NCBI GenBank assembly: GCA_028274465.1
Contig: CM051456.1
Location: 5,581,545 to 5,645,544 of the forward strand
Source: Plantago ovata
Lineage: Eukaryota; Streptophyta; Magnoliopsida; Lamiales; Plantaginaceae
Length of the DNA: 64,000 bases
Direction of reading: 5' to 3'
Below, piece after piece: positions 21,468 to 35,216 of the stretch. Both the position numbers and the translations under genes were made by a program. Below the pieces are notes generated by a model. The model worked only from the letters and a program-made list of their open reading frames with translations. It ran no database searches and was not told the origin of the DNA. Position 1 is the stretch's first letter; every line of letters begins with the position of its first letter.

Positions 21468-23314
21468 TGAAAGTATGTATATTATAGAGACAACCATTTG
21501 CAAGATGATATGTACTTAGATCATAATCAGTTTATTATTATTTATATTGCATATTAATTGGCTCTACATCTTTGGATTATTTATTTGGTTGTTTTAAGAT
21601 AATTCTATAAGATGTTCCCATGGACTATATGTTATTACCAAATGTGTGAGAACTTGGATGACAGAACATAAGTCCTAAAATAGTCCCAATCGAGATCATT
21701 GAGATTTGGGATATCAATGACGCACGTTAAAGATTGGCATGCGATCTGCATCATATTCTTAGAGGAATATGTAGTGACTCTCACAACTACGAATGACTTG
21801 GTAATTCATGATGGATGCATGGTACACCTTAGAGGGTGTTGACTGACCCACCGATAAACCGTTTGATTAATTCTATTAATGTGTCTACGGAAGTATCGGT
21901 GTGTAAGGTAACTAACAGTCCTTTGACTTGAGGTCAATACTGACTACATGTGTGGAATAATATATCTAGACCATGACCAACGCTTGCACTCCACTTGGGG
22001 TAGATACGGCATGCGTTGGATATATTATGAAGCGCTAGTTGAACCAAGATAGAATCCATTCCTCGCAATAGACATTGGAGAGAATACTTTACATCTCATA
22101 GTTAGGTTGATCGTTAGTCATTGGCCAATGCGTTACGATATATTCAAAATGGTTTTTGGATATGATCGAAGATCAACTAACAAGAATGAGAAAGAAATGA
22201 ATAAGTTATTGGAACGGACACGATATCAAGTTCTAGACTTATTCGAGTATTCGAGAATGAAGGGACTATATTAGCCTTACACTAAAGGTGATTTGTATAT
22301 CCTTACAAACGTCCTTATATATTAATGTTGTCCGGTAAATCGTCTAGGTGTTTCACCGAGAACCTAATTAGATTAGTGGTTAATATATGAGGCCCTACGG
22401 GTCACACTACATGATTAGTACTCTACCAAATCGGGATTGATAATAAATAGATATTAATCAGATTAATATTATTTATTATTAAGTGTGGATAATTTTAATT
22501 GAGTCAAATTGAATTTGGAACAATTAAAAGCAAGTGGAAAGGTTGGACCAAATTTGAATTGGACATCAAATGAAATTGGGCCGAAAATTGGGTAAGAGAG
22601 GAGAGGATAAAAGCTGGGCCTCTTAGGCCCAGCTGTTGGTTCTCGGGCGCGTGCAGCGCACGCGCCCGGCTGAACTATTTCGGGCGCGTGTTGTGCACGC
22701 GCCCGACAGTTTTAAAAGGGTGGGGACTTGGTCCCCACCTTTTTCCTCTCTCTCCTTAGACTTTCTCAATCTGGGACCCACTAAATAGAATGAGGTAGTT
22801 TTGTCTTCTAGCCTTTTATGCTTTAAATGCAAATATAAGGGTTGAGTTAATAGACATACGTAATATTACTACTTCCTCTCCACAAGAAGACAGAACACAC
22901 CTCATCTAATTTTTGTCTTCTTTCAGAAAGAAACAAAAATAAGTACACACTTGTTTTATCATAAATATCATCTTGATTCTTTTGAAAGAGTTTCCTAGCA
23001 CTCTACGGTAGACGAAACTCTGTGGATACCGAGGTCAAGGATTTCAAGCTGGAGAATACGGATTGGGACTTGCTAGGCGAGGAGCTTGAAGATTTGGAGC
23101 TCACTGAAGACTACGATCGTGAGTTCGCAGAAGAGGAGATCGAGGAGCAACAATTGGATTTTGCTGAACAAACTGACGAGGAGAAGGAATTGCTTAATCT
23201 GTAAGATTTTCTCCTCTACGTATCACATGTTAAATAATCGTTATCAAGATAGGTCGTAACAAAGTTCGAAATTCCGCTGCGTATGCTTAGAGCAAAACGA
23301 CCCTATATTCTACA
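21468..23314 (+). mobile_element. Solo LTR, 1847 bp, with perfect 5-bp TSD
   Basis: The block starts TGAAAG at 21468 and ends CTACA at 23314. The pentamer GGTAA stands directly on both sides, at 21463-21467 and 23315-23319. TG...CA ends with a 5-bp TSD define an LTR. No internal retrotransposon coding region or second LTR is attached, so it is a solo LTR left by recombination. The acidic 60-codon frame at 23022-23204 inside it opens at GTG, not ATG, and is treated as part of the LTR. Superfamily is not certain; Copia is possible given the length. Confidence 0.85.
22644..22705. repeat. Two tandem GC-rich palindromes inside the solo LTR
   Basis: 22644-22668 pairs CGGGCGCGTGC with GCACGCGCCCG around a 3-nt loop. 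22681-22705 pairs CGGGCGCGTG with CACGCGCCCG around 5 nt. The starts are 37 bp apart. They are GC islands in AT-rich DNA and could form strong hairpins in DNA or in the LTR transcript. Confidence 0.9.
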
Positions 23315-23319
23315 GGTAA

Positions 23320-24108
23320 GGTATATATATACTTTAACGACTATTATCACAAGTAAAACTATATGGTATATGTAAAAGTAACCCTAGAATCAATTAAACT
23401 GTTAGATCTAATTTCCATTTCAAATCTTGCGTTTTGACTATTGAGATATATTTTCAAATCCGGTAAGTTCACAATGAAACCTCAACTAAATAGATTGGAT
23501 TTATGATTTATCAAGTCAAAATTCAGTTGACCTCCTTACATTTGGATGATTTGGATCGATGATTGGAAAATACAGTATGTGCAATAGTATTTTTATATAA
23601 TTACATTAATACTATATATACTCCTACTATTTTAACTTCAGAGTTTAAACCTCAATAGGTTCTTCACTTTTCACTGATTTGAAACAGAGAGTTTTATAGT
23701 TACAAAATGAGTTTTCCCACAAAATGGCCATACTTAGGGGCAAAAATATAATGTCCTAAAGTTTGAAGGTTAAATTCGTACGTACGTGTCCTATTTTGAG
23801 AATTGACTTCACCGATCAAACTTTGACTATGAATTTTGTTTTTAAATTAAATTATAATAATATATATAAACATTGTAGTATAAAAATAATATTGCAACCA
23901 AAATTGTTTGAAAAAGTCAACTGAAAAATGTAGAATAAAGATAGTAACCGAGGAAGTATTAATTTTGGAAATTTGCTAAAATTGGTGGTACTATTGAATT
24001 AGGAATTGATTCCGTGTTCGGCTTAAATAATACTTTCATAATCCTGTTAGGTTAATGTTTCCGAATCCTGTTCGGCTTAATATTTCCGAATTCTGTTAAA
24101 TTGATTGC
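23320..24108. other. CDC48 upstream region
   Basis: AT-rich. From about 24009 to 24100 a motif like 'CCGAATCCTGTTCGGCTTAA' recurs two to three times with small changes, immediately upstream of the TATA box. No coding sequence. Confidence 0.4.
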
Positions 24109-24116
24109 TATATAAG
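24109..24116 (+). promoter_or_regulatory. TATA box of the CDC48 gene
   Basis: TATATAAG lies 118 bases before the ATG at 24227. A CTTCTT-rich leader follows, which suits a short unspliced 5' UTR. Confidence 0.6.
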
Positions 24117-24181
24117 TACTCGTTCGCTTGGAAACAGAGAAACATAAAAATCTTCTTCTTCTTCTACTTATTAGTTCTTAA

Positions 24182-26620
<2,439 letters not shown>

Positions 26621-28204
26621 GTTACTGGAATTTTCATTGTAGCTAGTCAGTTTGCTTAGCAAGATCTGCTAATACTGTTATTCGTTTTTGCAATGTATAT
26701 TTCTTTCTTTCTTTTTTCCTCATGGAGTATACAGCTTCACCTCATTCTGTTTTGCAATATATATTTTGTTTTTAGTAAGAGGATTTTAGCTTCAGCACAT
26801 ATTTGCTCAGTTCAGTTTGAAAAAGAAAAAATAATAACAATAATTACCCAAGAACAAAATAAGATCAGCTTGCTAAACTGATATATTTAGGAATACTCGT
26901 AGAAATGTAAACACGCCTTTGGTTCTTAAGCACAGATTAGTTGTTTTACGCCTTTGGTTGCATTGCATTTACAATGTTACGGTTATAAGTTCCAATTGAA
27001 TGAAGATGACTTGTTTTTCTGAAAAGGACTTAACGATATATGTTTGGTGTATATCTCATGGTACCACCTTTGTTGCATTGTCCTTAGAAGAGGGTGCATA
27101 ATAATATACTTATCCACTTGTTGTGCTCAAAGTATTAGTATTAGTAGTATTTCTGGCGTGAATTCAATTCAGTGTGGCCTAAAAAGATCGATGATCATAC
27201 TAAATACTGAGTCGAGTTTCAAATTTCAAGAAGAAAAGCCAATATGATTGCAAGCCCAGCAATCATCATCATTCAAGAAGTATGTAACACAAACTTTACC
27301 AACAGAGACGTTCTGAAACTTTGATGATTGATAAGATTTAAACAATGCACAACAGTAATCATATTCATGTTAAGATTTGTGAACATGCTTATAATTAAAT
27401 ATTTCGGTTTAGTTGTCCAAATTGTATAGGTTAGTTAGGTTCGATCATAAAAACAAAATCATAGCCATTTTAAATTTACTGTTATCATTGCAAAACACAT
27501 CACAAACAGTTATCATTATCATCATCTTAAAGCTACTATAGCATGTACTGATCTCCCATCAACGGATCACTAGATTATTAAATTAAAAATGTTTATTGTG
27601 TGCATCCGCGCCATCTGCATAATGAACTCCAATTCTCCCAAAGTATTTTTTTAGTGATTCTCCATCTTATTTTTTCAGACGGGACTTGGATCCAATTCAA
27701 TTCTTCATGGATCTGTTCTACGGTGGACCAGTCCACGACCTGTACCAAATTGGACCAATTTGCGAGCCTAAATATAGATAGCTAAAGTCTCCTTCTATAG
27801 TTGGTAAGGAATCAGCAAAAAATTTCCAACATGAATAAAGAATGAACCTGAAACTTGATACATCACGTCTTATGAGAATTACTAGTATTAAACAGGATTC
27901 CAAATTCCAATTGTGTGAATACGTTAATAAGCAACGGCCAAAAACCGACTAAAATCAAATTTAACTCTAATGATGGATGTAAACACACGCCTAGTAATTA
28001 AATCAAATAGAGTTTTTCGAATCAACCAACAACTTAAATACTGCTCCCTCCGTCTCTTAATATGTTTTAGCATTATCTTTCACAAATATTTCACAAATAT
28101 ATATGTTCTAACTTTGTTTATTATAATTCCAATGTAGTTTTCTCTTTATTTACAAATTTGTATTAAATTGCAATAATTTTTTAATATCTTTATTCCTAAA
28201 TAGC
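26621..28204. other. 3' UTR and intergenic spacer
   Basis: AT-rich, no supported genes. The small frames here have no recognisable content. Confidence 0.4.
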
Positions 28205-29431
28205 CTATGTTTAAGATATCGTCTTGGAGACCATCTCGGACGACCTCCTGAGAAGGGTCAACCCGGATCATCTCGGAGAGTTGACTCGGATGACGTCATA
28301 AATAAATATGTAATTATTGATAATTAATAATAATACTTTAAAATCCAGAATAATACTTTATAATAGGGTTGCGCACCGACCGGATACGGATCGATCCAAT
28401 CCGTTTGACCGGATATCCGGTCAAACAGATCATAAAAAATTCAATTCGTGATCCGATCCGTTCTGGACGGATCGGATTGCGGATCGATCCGTACGGATAC
28501 GGATAAATCCAAGTCCGATCCGTTATCCGCTCTTTTTATTTTTCAATGTTTTTTGTAAAATAAATTATGGTGTAAAATTATAAAACGATAGCTACAGAAG
28601 TTTGAGTTCAAATATCCGAAAATAATATGTTAAATGTGAACTTAAAATGTCCGTAAAAAGGACACAAACATATACTCAATATGTACTTGCTCCATTGTAG
28701 ACGGAATTCTAAGTACCGAATCACCAAGATCGACAAATACATGGGATGGAGACAAGAAGATACATATTTCTAACAACCTCAAAATCTTCAGATATGCAAA
28801 ATATGCATCTAACAAGTTATTTATGAGTCAACTAATATATACGGAATACAAACATAACTAAAAAATATGAGTTTTACTTTAACTCCCTTTTCTTTGCTAT
28901 ATATAGTCTTATATATATATAAAAAAAAAAAGAAAGAAAGAATAATAATAACGGATGATCCACGGATATCCGTGGATCGGATCAATCCGATCCGTTATTC
29001 GCGGATCATAAAAAATGCAATCCGTTATTCGATTCGTTAGCCAACGGATCGGATTGATCCGATCCATACATGCGGATAAACGGATCTGGATCATTTGAGC
29101 AGCCCTACTTTATAATCTTGATTTATACTTCATATTTTCAATTTATATAATCTTCTGAAAATAATGTTGGAATAAGTGGGGAGGTGATTGCAATTTGTAA
29201 ATTTATTTAAGGAAAGAAATAAAAATAATGGAAATTTAGGTGCCATTGCAAGTCTATCCCTCTTTTAAAAAAAATAAAAAACCCGGGTCAACCCGGATTA
29301 ACGACCAAAATCTCAAAAAAATTCCGGGTCTCGGATTTTTTCCGAGATTTTATGGTTTCGTCCCGCGAAGGGCACCGATTTCCGGTTAAACAGGATCAAC
29401 CCGGGTTGACCCGACGAGATCTTAAACATAG
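28205..29431. mobile_element. Outer TIR element, 8-bp TSD, hosting a nested element
   Basis: Ends CTATGTTTAAGAT and ATCTTAAACATAG are inverted repeats. TAAATAGC stands at 28197-28204 and 29432-29439. Without the nested element and its duplicated site (752 bp) it would be about 475 bp. The interior is built of CCCGGGTCAACCCGG-like motifs. The 8-bp TSD fits hAT, with one base of ambiguity. Confidence 0.75.
28364..29107. mobile_element. hAT-type non-autonomous element nested in the outer one
   Basis: Starts TAGGGTTGCGCACC and ends GAGCAGCCCTA, a typical hAT terminus pair. The perfect 8-bp TSD CTTTATAA lies at 28356-28363 and 29108-29115. The interior has many inverted copies of GGATCGGATTGATCCGATCC-like motifs. 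No transposase frame. Confidence 0.85.
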
Positions 29432-29439
29432 TAAATAGC

Positions 29440-30592
29440 CAACTATGCAGGGTCTAGATTAGTTAAGGTTGAGATTTTTCATGACAATAAAATTGTTGGA
29501 TGAAGAAAAAACACTGTAAATCGATCATTTCCTTAATATGTGTGTATTTGGCTAAACCATCTTATATAAAAAAACGGAGGGAGTACTTCTTACTGTATAA
29601 TACTCCATTAGATACGCATTAGTAAACCACACGAACTCATGCAGGCCATCTGGAACAGTCATCCTCTCTCATCCCTGCCACGTCAGCGTCTCACTTGCTC
29701 ATCCCCAAACACAAAAATTTACTCCAACAGGCATCCCCTCTCATCCCACCTTTTTTCATTTATTTTATTAAATAAATATAAAAACAAGTCAATTGAAAAG
29801 GTAAAAGTAAGAAAATAAAATAGAAAACAAAAATAAAATAAGCTCATCCCGGGATGATCCCCTCATCCCCTCTCACACACCCAGCAGCGTGTGAGAGGGG
29901 ATGAGCTCCCTCATCTCCAGCAGCTCATACGTTGCTGGAGAAGGCAGACTGCAAACCACATATACAAAGTAAAATTGAGTAAAATTATGACAGATTCTTG
30001 CTCACGAAGATATAATCAAAAATCATATTTAAACATGTGACCCGACAAAGACCCTCTCTTTAAACTTTAACCAATTTTACAGATTATACATAAAATTTAT
30101 CATTGTTATACATAAAATTTAGTGTAAAAGAGTAATTAAATACAATAATGACACCTTAAAAAGTAATTATTGTAGTGTAACATTATTATAATATATAAAA
30201 AAATAAAACACTCAATAAACCAAAATCTTTATTTCTAAAACAACGGGAGATTACTAGAAAAAAAATAAGTAAAACAATTAAAATAACAAAATATCGGGCG
30301 GCCCCTTCTCTATCCCTGCACCAGTTCTACGCTCGAACACTCGCCACGTGTAAGAAAAGCTAAAGAAAACCAAATGTAATAAAAAAACAAAATCATCAAA
30401 AAAAAAACAGAGAAATTGAAAAGAGAAAAAACAAAATGGCATCGTATTAAAGCTTACACACTCCGTATTCTGTAGTGTACTTATTACCCACCTCTTCAGC
30501 TTTCCTTTTTCTCTCTCTCTCTATTCTCTGCAAAATTTTCACTCACTCCCAAAACAGCTGAAACAGACTCCTCACATTCAATCCTCATTACC
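29440..30592. other. Intergenic region with a strong hairpin; promoter of the next gene
   Basis: At 29862-29878 and 29889-29905 CTCATCCCCTCTCACAC pairs with GTGTGAGAGGGGATGAG around a 10-nt loop. A second hairpin, CTCCAGCA...TGCTGGAG, follows at 29916-29940. The sequence is CT-rich from about 30480. Confidence 0.6.
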
Positions 30593-30603
30593 ACTATAAA
30601 TAA
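30593..30603 (+). promoter_or_regulatory. TATA box of the small basic protein gene
   Basis: CTATAAATAAA lies about 170 bases before the ATG at 30769, with a CT-rich stretch around it. Confidence 0.5.
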
Positions 30604-30768
30604 AATGAAAAATTCACAAAACCAAAAGAATAAAAATTAATCTCCATTCTCCATTCCATGTCTATCCCTCTTCTCATCAGATCTCTATTTCCTCTTCTCC
30701 CCATTTAATAATCAATTCATGACAAAATTAAACCACTGAATTTGAACTAGAACCAAATTAGCCCCAAA

Positions 30769-31215
30769 ATGCAGAAATTCAAGCTGCTAGCGACCCAATG
30801 TGCAATCGCCAGCAGCCCAACCAGAAGCCCAACCACCAGCCCAGTAGTCCACCTCCGCCGCCGTAAGACACTCCGTATGCTCCTCGGCCGTGGCGGCAGC
30901 GGAGGCGGTGGCGGAAGGAGGATGACAGTGACACCACGACACGATGACGTTTCGACGGATCGGAAGCAGGAAGTGCCGGAGAGAAGCGTGAGCAATAAGC
31001 TGAGGGATTTGTTTGTTTCTTCGCCACCGGCGTTTGGGGATAGGGGGACGGAGAGGGAAGGGCTGCTCATGCCGGCGGGTGGTGGAGGTGTAGGGAGGAG
31101 GATCGGTGGCGGCGGCGGTGGTGGTGGGAGGTTTGTACGGCCGTTGTCGTCGACTTTACGGCAGAGGCTGTTGAGGAGAGTTTGGCGACCTGTACTTGTT
31201 GCCATACCTGAGTAA
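30769..31215 (+). CDS. Small basic Gly/Arg-rich plant protein, function unknown
   Basis: 148 aa in one exon. The N-terminus MQKFKLLATQCAIASSPTRS followed by TSP and HLRRRKTLRMLL looks like a conserved plant motif. Two glycine runs follow (about 42-50 and 103-120), with a segment VSNKLRDLFVSSPP between them and a basic C-terminus (STLRQRLLRRVWRP). There is no signal peptide or membrane segment. A TATA box, leader and AT-rich flanks support transcription. The antisense frame over the same bases is proline-rich only because of the GGN codons. I recognise no domain and assign no function. Confidence 0.7.
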   Translation: MQKFKLLATQCAIASSPTRSPTTSPVVHLRRRKTLRMLLGRGGSGGGGGRRMTVTPRHDDVSTDRKQEVPERSVSNKLRDLFVSSPPAFGDRGTEREGLLMPAGGGGVGRRIGGGGGGGGRFVRPLSSTLRQRLLRRVWRPVLVAIPE

Positions 31216-33308
31216 ACTAAAATAAAAACAAAAAAATAATGTTAGTCTTTTTTCCTTTTTTTTTAAATGTACGGATTATTGTTATTTATGAGTGATATTG
31301 ATGTTACCAAGTGTTACTGTTACTTTTACACATGGATTTTATTTTCTTTTCTTGGTATTATAACATAGTACTTCTTGTTGTTGATCACTAGTGCTTGTCC
31401 ATAATAATATGTCATTTGGCATTGGGATCCTCTAATCTGAACGTTAACAAATTTCAAATGATAATACTACTAGTTTAGTGTTACAGTTTGTCTTGTGATT
31501 CTTGTTTGTTATGTGGCTCGAAATTTCTTACCTACAGGCTCTACTACAATCAGTTTCTTGTCACTATGTGTTGGTAGTTGAGAATCTCATCCAAAATTTT
31601 GTGCTCTGTTTTAAATGAATAAGGCCAATAAGTTTCTGTTTTGTCCCTTCAAACTTTGAGCTATCTTCAATAGACTACTGTATATGCTGTATGGTATTCT
31701 ACAATAATATTGTGACAAAAGATTTTATCTACATTTGCAGCCAGGTTTCTAATTAGTACTCATGTTAGTTAGCTTGTTAGTTGTGGCCTTGTGAATAAAG
31801 GATGATTCACACTTATGGAGCTGCGATCGGTACGATAATCTGAAAGCATTCAACTCGTTGTGAGTTGTGCCTGGTTATGTTTAAGGAAATGTTACGTTTG
31901 TTTTACTCGAATTCTATCTGGAGGGCCGCATTGTGGCGTATTGAAACCTGGTGGCCAAGCAGGGCCTAGTTATATTGGGTGGAAATGCAGTGTTTTTGTT
32001 CCTGATCTAGCTTTTGAATTATTATTACCTGGATCTAAGGCACACATTCTCCATGGCAGTTCTATTTGGATGGCTTCCTAGTTCCTAGTAGTTGTTGAAA
32101 GATATTGTTCCCCCAGGAGTAAACAAGGACCACACTGGAATATCTGAAAGATTTTGTGGTTACTGGATGAAGTCACAAATAGCCTCCCTGATGTTAGGTT
32201 TGTCTTGAGAATTGGTCATCCATTATTGAGCTGATGGTGGAGTTGATTTTTAAGCAAGTCTAATTCCGGTTATGTTCAGCCCATCTACGCCCCAAAGAAT
32301 GGAAATCGTCCAGGTTTATGCGGTTTAAGTATATGAAGAGTTAGAGTTACATTCCCATTATATATAATCAACAACAAAGAAAAACCAGGTTCAGTTTTAT
32401 ACAGAGTTTTTCAACATTTTCTGTAATTTCTACATAGAGAGAATCTACATAATTTCCATAAACTTTTGACCACATGGTCATGCTTTACAGAATTCTCCAA
32501 CCAGATTTGTTTGACTGGTAAAAATGGCATCCCTTTTACCTTTAGCTAGAATGCTGCTATAGGTAGGGATATGCCAAATCATCTAGACAGGTTCAATAGT
32601 TGCTGCAAACAGAAGCAATAGCATGTATAGTAATCAGTTTCTTGAGCACTGCTCATCATCATCACACTACTGTATAAATTAATTCCTCAAGCAACTCTAC
32701 TTATAATTATTCTAATAGTCTAATAGTCTAACAGTGATGGAGGATCACCAATTATCTACCATTACACTCAACTTGAAACAAAAACCAGTGCCGGATTTTG
32801 ATGAATGTCTCATGCCACGTTACAGCCAATATAACCTTTCTTTGACCCACAAGGCAAGAAAAGAAGATGAAGAAATTACTTTTCTTATGGGTGGTGGACC
32901 TGGCTTTATAGGCCATGACCACAACTAGTTGTAAAAATTTTAAAAGTGGTCTATTAGATAAATTATACAAAAATAAACATATAGTATTAGTAGTAAGCTT
33001 TAGTTTGTCTTTGTATATGTGGTCGAGCAATTATTTCTGTCACATGTCATCTTTATTGTAGATTTCAATTCTAGAATGGGGTTTATCATTGCTATCTCAA
33101 CAACATTCTTGTCGTATACAATACTCTAAATTTTGCTTAAAGATCTGATGTGATTCTTGTTCTAATTTTGCTGAAATTTACATTTGGACGGGAAAATGTG
33201 GGGGTCGCATGTATTGTAAGTCTGTTGGGCCTATCTATGGTGAGCCCATAAATTATTGAAATAGATATGCGGGCGGCCACTTTCCTCGGCCCGCTTCCGT
33301 TTACTTTA
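31216..33308. other. 3' region and intergenic spacer
   Basis: Probable 3' UTR to about 31.7 kb. The small frames at 31860-32081 (no ATG start) and 32734-32928 show no family resemblance. Nothing else is supported. Confidence 0.4.
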
Positions 33309-34101
33309 GGGAAAATTACATCCACCCCCCTTGTTGGAGACCCTAATTACAGATCCTCCCTCTCTAGTTTAACAATTACATGTAGCCCCAGAGATCGGAA
33401 AAAAGTTGACTTCGCCGTTATTCACTTTTAGGTTTTCTCCGGCCAAACAAGGCCTTAGGTATTTAAAAGTTATTTTTCCTTTTCTTCTTTTTTAAATCTT
33501 TTCTCTTTTCTTATTTTTTTATCTTTTCTTTTTTATTCCACCATCTTCTTCTTCTTCCCTACTCCTCTGGCTGACCCTTTTCTTTTCCGGCCGGAACAGC
33601 TCTGATCGGAGCTTTTTAACAGCTCCGGCAGGAGCTGGATCCAGCTCCGACGGGAGCTGCAAAACAGCTCCTGTCCGGAGCTGTAAAAGCTCCGATGATG
33701 AGAGCTTTTTTTTTTTTATGTTTTTTTTTGAAAAATATGTTTTGGGGTTGTTTTGAAAGAAAACCTTAATCTGGGGTTATTTTATAATTATTATTTGTTC
33801 ATTTTAAAGTTTATATAATTTTTATGGTTAATTTGAAATAAATTTAAGTTAATTTTGTAAAATAAAATAGTTTAGAGGTAAATGTGTAAATAATGAAAAT
33901 TTAAGGTGTTTGTCTCAGGTCAAAATCTGAAATTCCGGCAGGGTTAAATTTGTAACTTCCAGCTCTTAATTCGAAAAAAGTCAAGTTCGTGGGTCTATCT
34001 GTAATTGTTTTTGTCTAACATTGGGCTACATGTAATTGTTCAACTAAGAGGGCAAGATCTGTTATTAACCAAACTAACAAGGGGGTGGATGCAAATTACC
34101 C
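33309..34101. mobile_element. 793-bp TIR element, 9-bp TSD (MULE-like)
   Basis: Arms of about 80 bp at 33309-33389 and 34023-34101 (GGGAAAATTACATCCACCCC against GGGGTGGATGCAAATTACCC). The perfect 9-mer TTTACTTTA stands at 33300-33308 and 34102-34110. The centre (33590-33710) contains many AGCTCCG / CGGAGCT motifs that can pair with each other. No transposase. Confidence 0.85.
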
Positions 34102-34355
34102 TTTACTTTATTTTCTCATTCGTTTCCAGTGTAATCTACTTTCCTCGAGAGAACGCAGCTTTGTTTTGATATGTCACATCTTGGAAAATTTTCCAATTTG
34201 AAAACCAGATCCAGACTCTTGCGAATTGCGATTCATTGAACCTTGTCTAGATTCTTCGTAACATGTACGTACATGTAACAATTGAAACTAGGAGCTTCTT
34301 CCTTGAGACCTTGACTTCATTTGTGGTTCATAATGGTCCTTCATGGGAGTTAGAA

Positions 34356-34509
34356 ATATATATATTTTTTTTTTGAAACGGCAAAATATTATTAACAACT
34401 CAAAACAACAATTACGAAGGGGAGCTCAAGTGCATAAGTGGTGCACTCAAAGTAACCATACTCCGAACCAAATACAAGAAAGATATGAAGTTAGGACAAA
34501 ACACCGAAT
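34356..34509 (-). mobile_element. 154-bp non-LTR retroelement fragment with 13-bp TSD
   Basis: ATGGGAGTTAGAA occurs at 34343-34355 and 34510-34522. The element between has a poly-T run then GAAACGGCAAAATATT, so it is a minus-oriented, poly-A-tailed insert. The long TSD and tail are marks of target-primed reverse transcription (truncated LINE, or a SINE). Related copies lie near 640 and 21.13 kb. Confidence 0.8.
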
Positions 34510-34522
34510 ATGGGAGTTAGAA

Positions 34523-35216
34523 CATTTAGTTTCACATAAGCTCTAGAACAATTTCTATTACTAAAACTTTTATGGGCTCTTAAGTTCACAGGCTGAGAAA
34601 CTATAGGTACATGGAATGGTGAATGGTGAGTACATAAAACACATTATTGTATTAAAATTGTAAAACTATCAACAGATACTTCTTGGATTCTGGAAATGAT
34701 AATGAAATGACACGGATAGGTAAATCAAGAAGCTATTCAGAAACGAATGATCATAAATGAAGTACTACTTCACTTGGGAATTTTTGGGGCAAAGCTCATA
34801 GAAGTCAACGGAATGAATTGTTGATCTAGAGGACAAGGCCACTAGGCAAGACCCCAAATTAAGCTTCATTCACATCACTGCTAGCATTCTCATGGAGAAT
34901 TGACCAAATTAAAAGCTTCATTCACATAGCATTTTTGGTATTGTATAGAACGTATAGAAACATGAGATATGTAGACACTAATTAATCAAGATGTATCACA
35001 AAAATGTAGTAACCTTGACTCTCAAAATCACAAAAGATAAGATATCCAAAAGCCAACGATTGTATAATCAAACCGTAAACAAACAAAACATTGTCTAAAT
35101 TGTTATAGAGTAATATATGAAAATTGTCTAATAAAAAAACTCCAAGATAAAAGTATATGTTTTATCAAATCAAAATTGATTTGAATTATTCATAAGCAAT
35201 ATTAATGACCATATAT
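34523..35216. other. Spacer downstream of the HD-ZIP IV-like gene
   Basis: AT-rich. Searched for START-domain exons on the minus strand; none seen. Confidence 0.5.

Noticed and set aside
23022-23204. Acidic 60-codon frame
   Set aside because: It lies inside the solo LTR, opens at GTG rather than ATG and has no family resemblance.
30747-31205. Proline-rich minus-strand frame
   Set aside because: It is the antisense of glycine codons in the 148-aa gene.
32734-32928. 64-codon frame
   Set aside because: It starts at ATG but has no recognisable motif, promoter or splice context; chance cannot be excluded.
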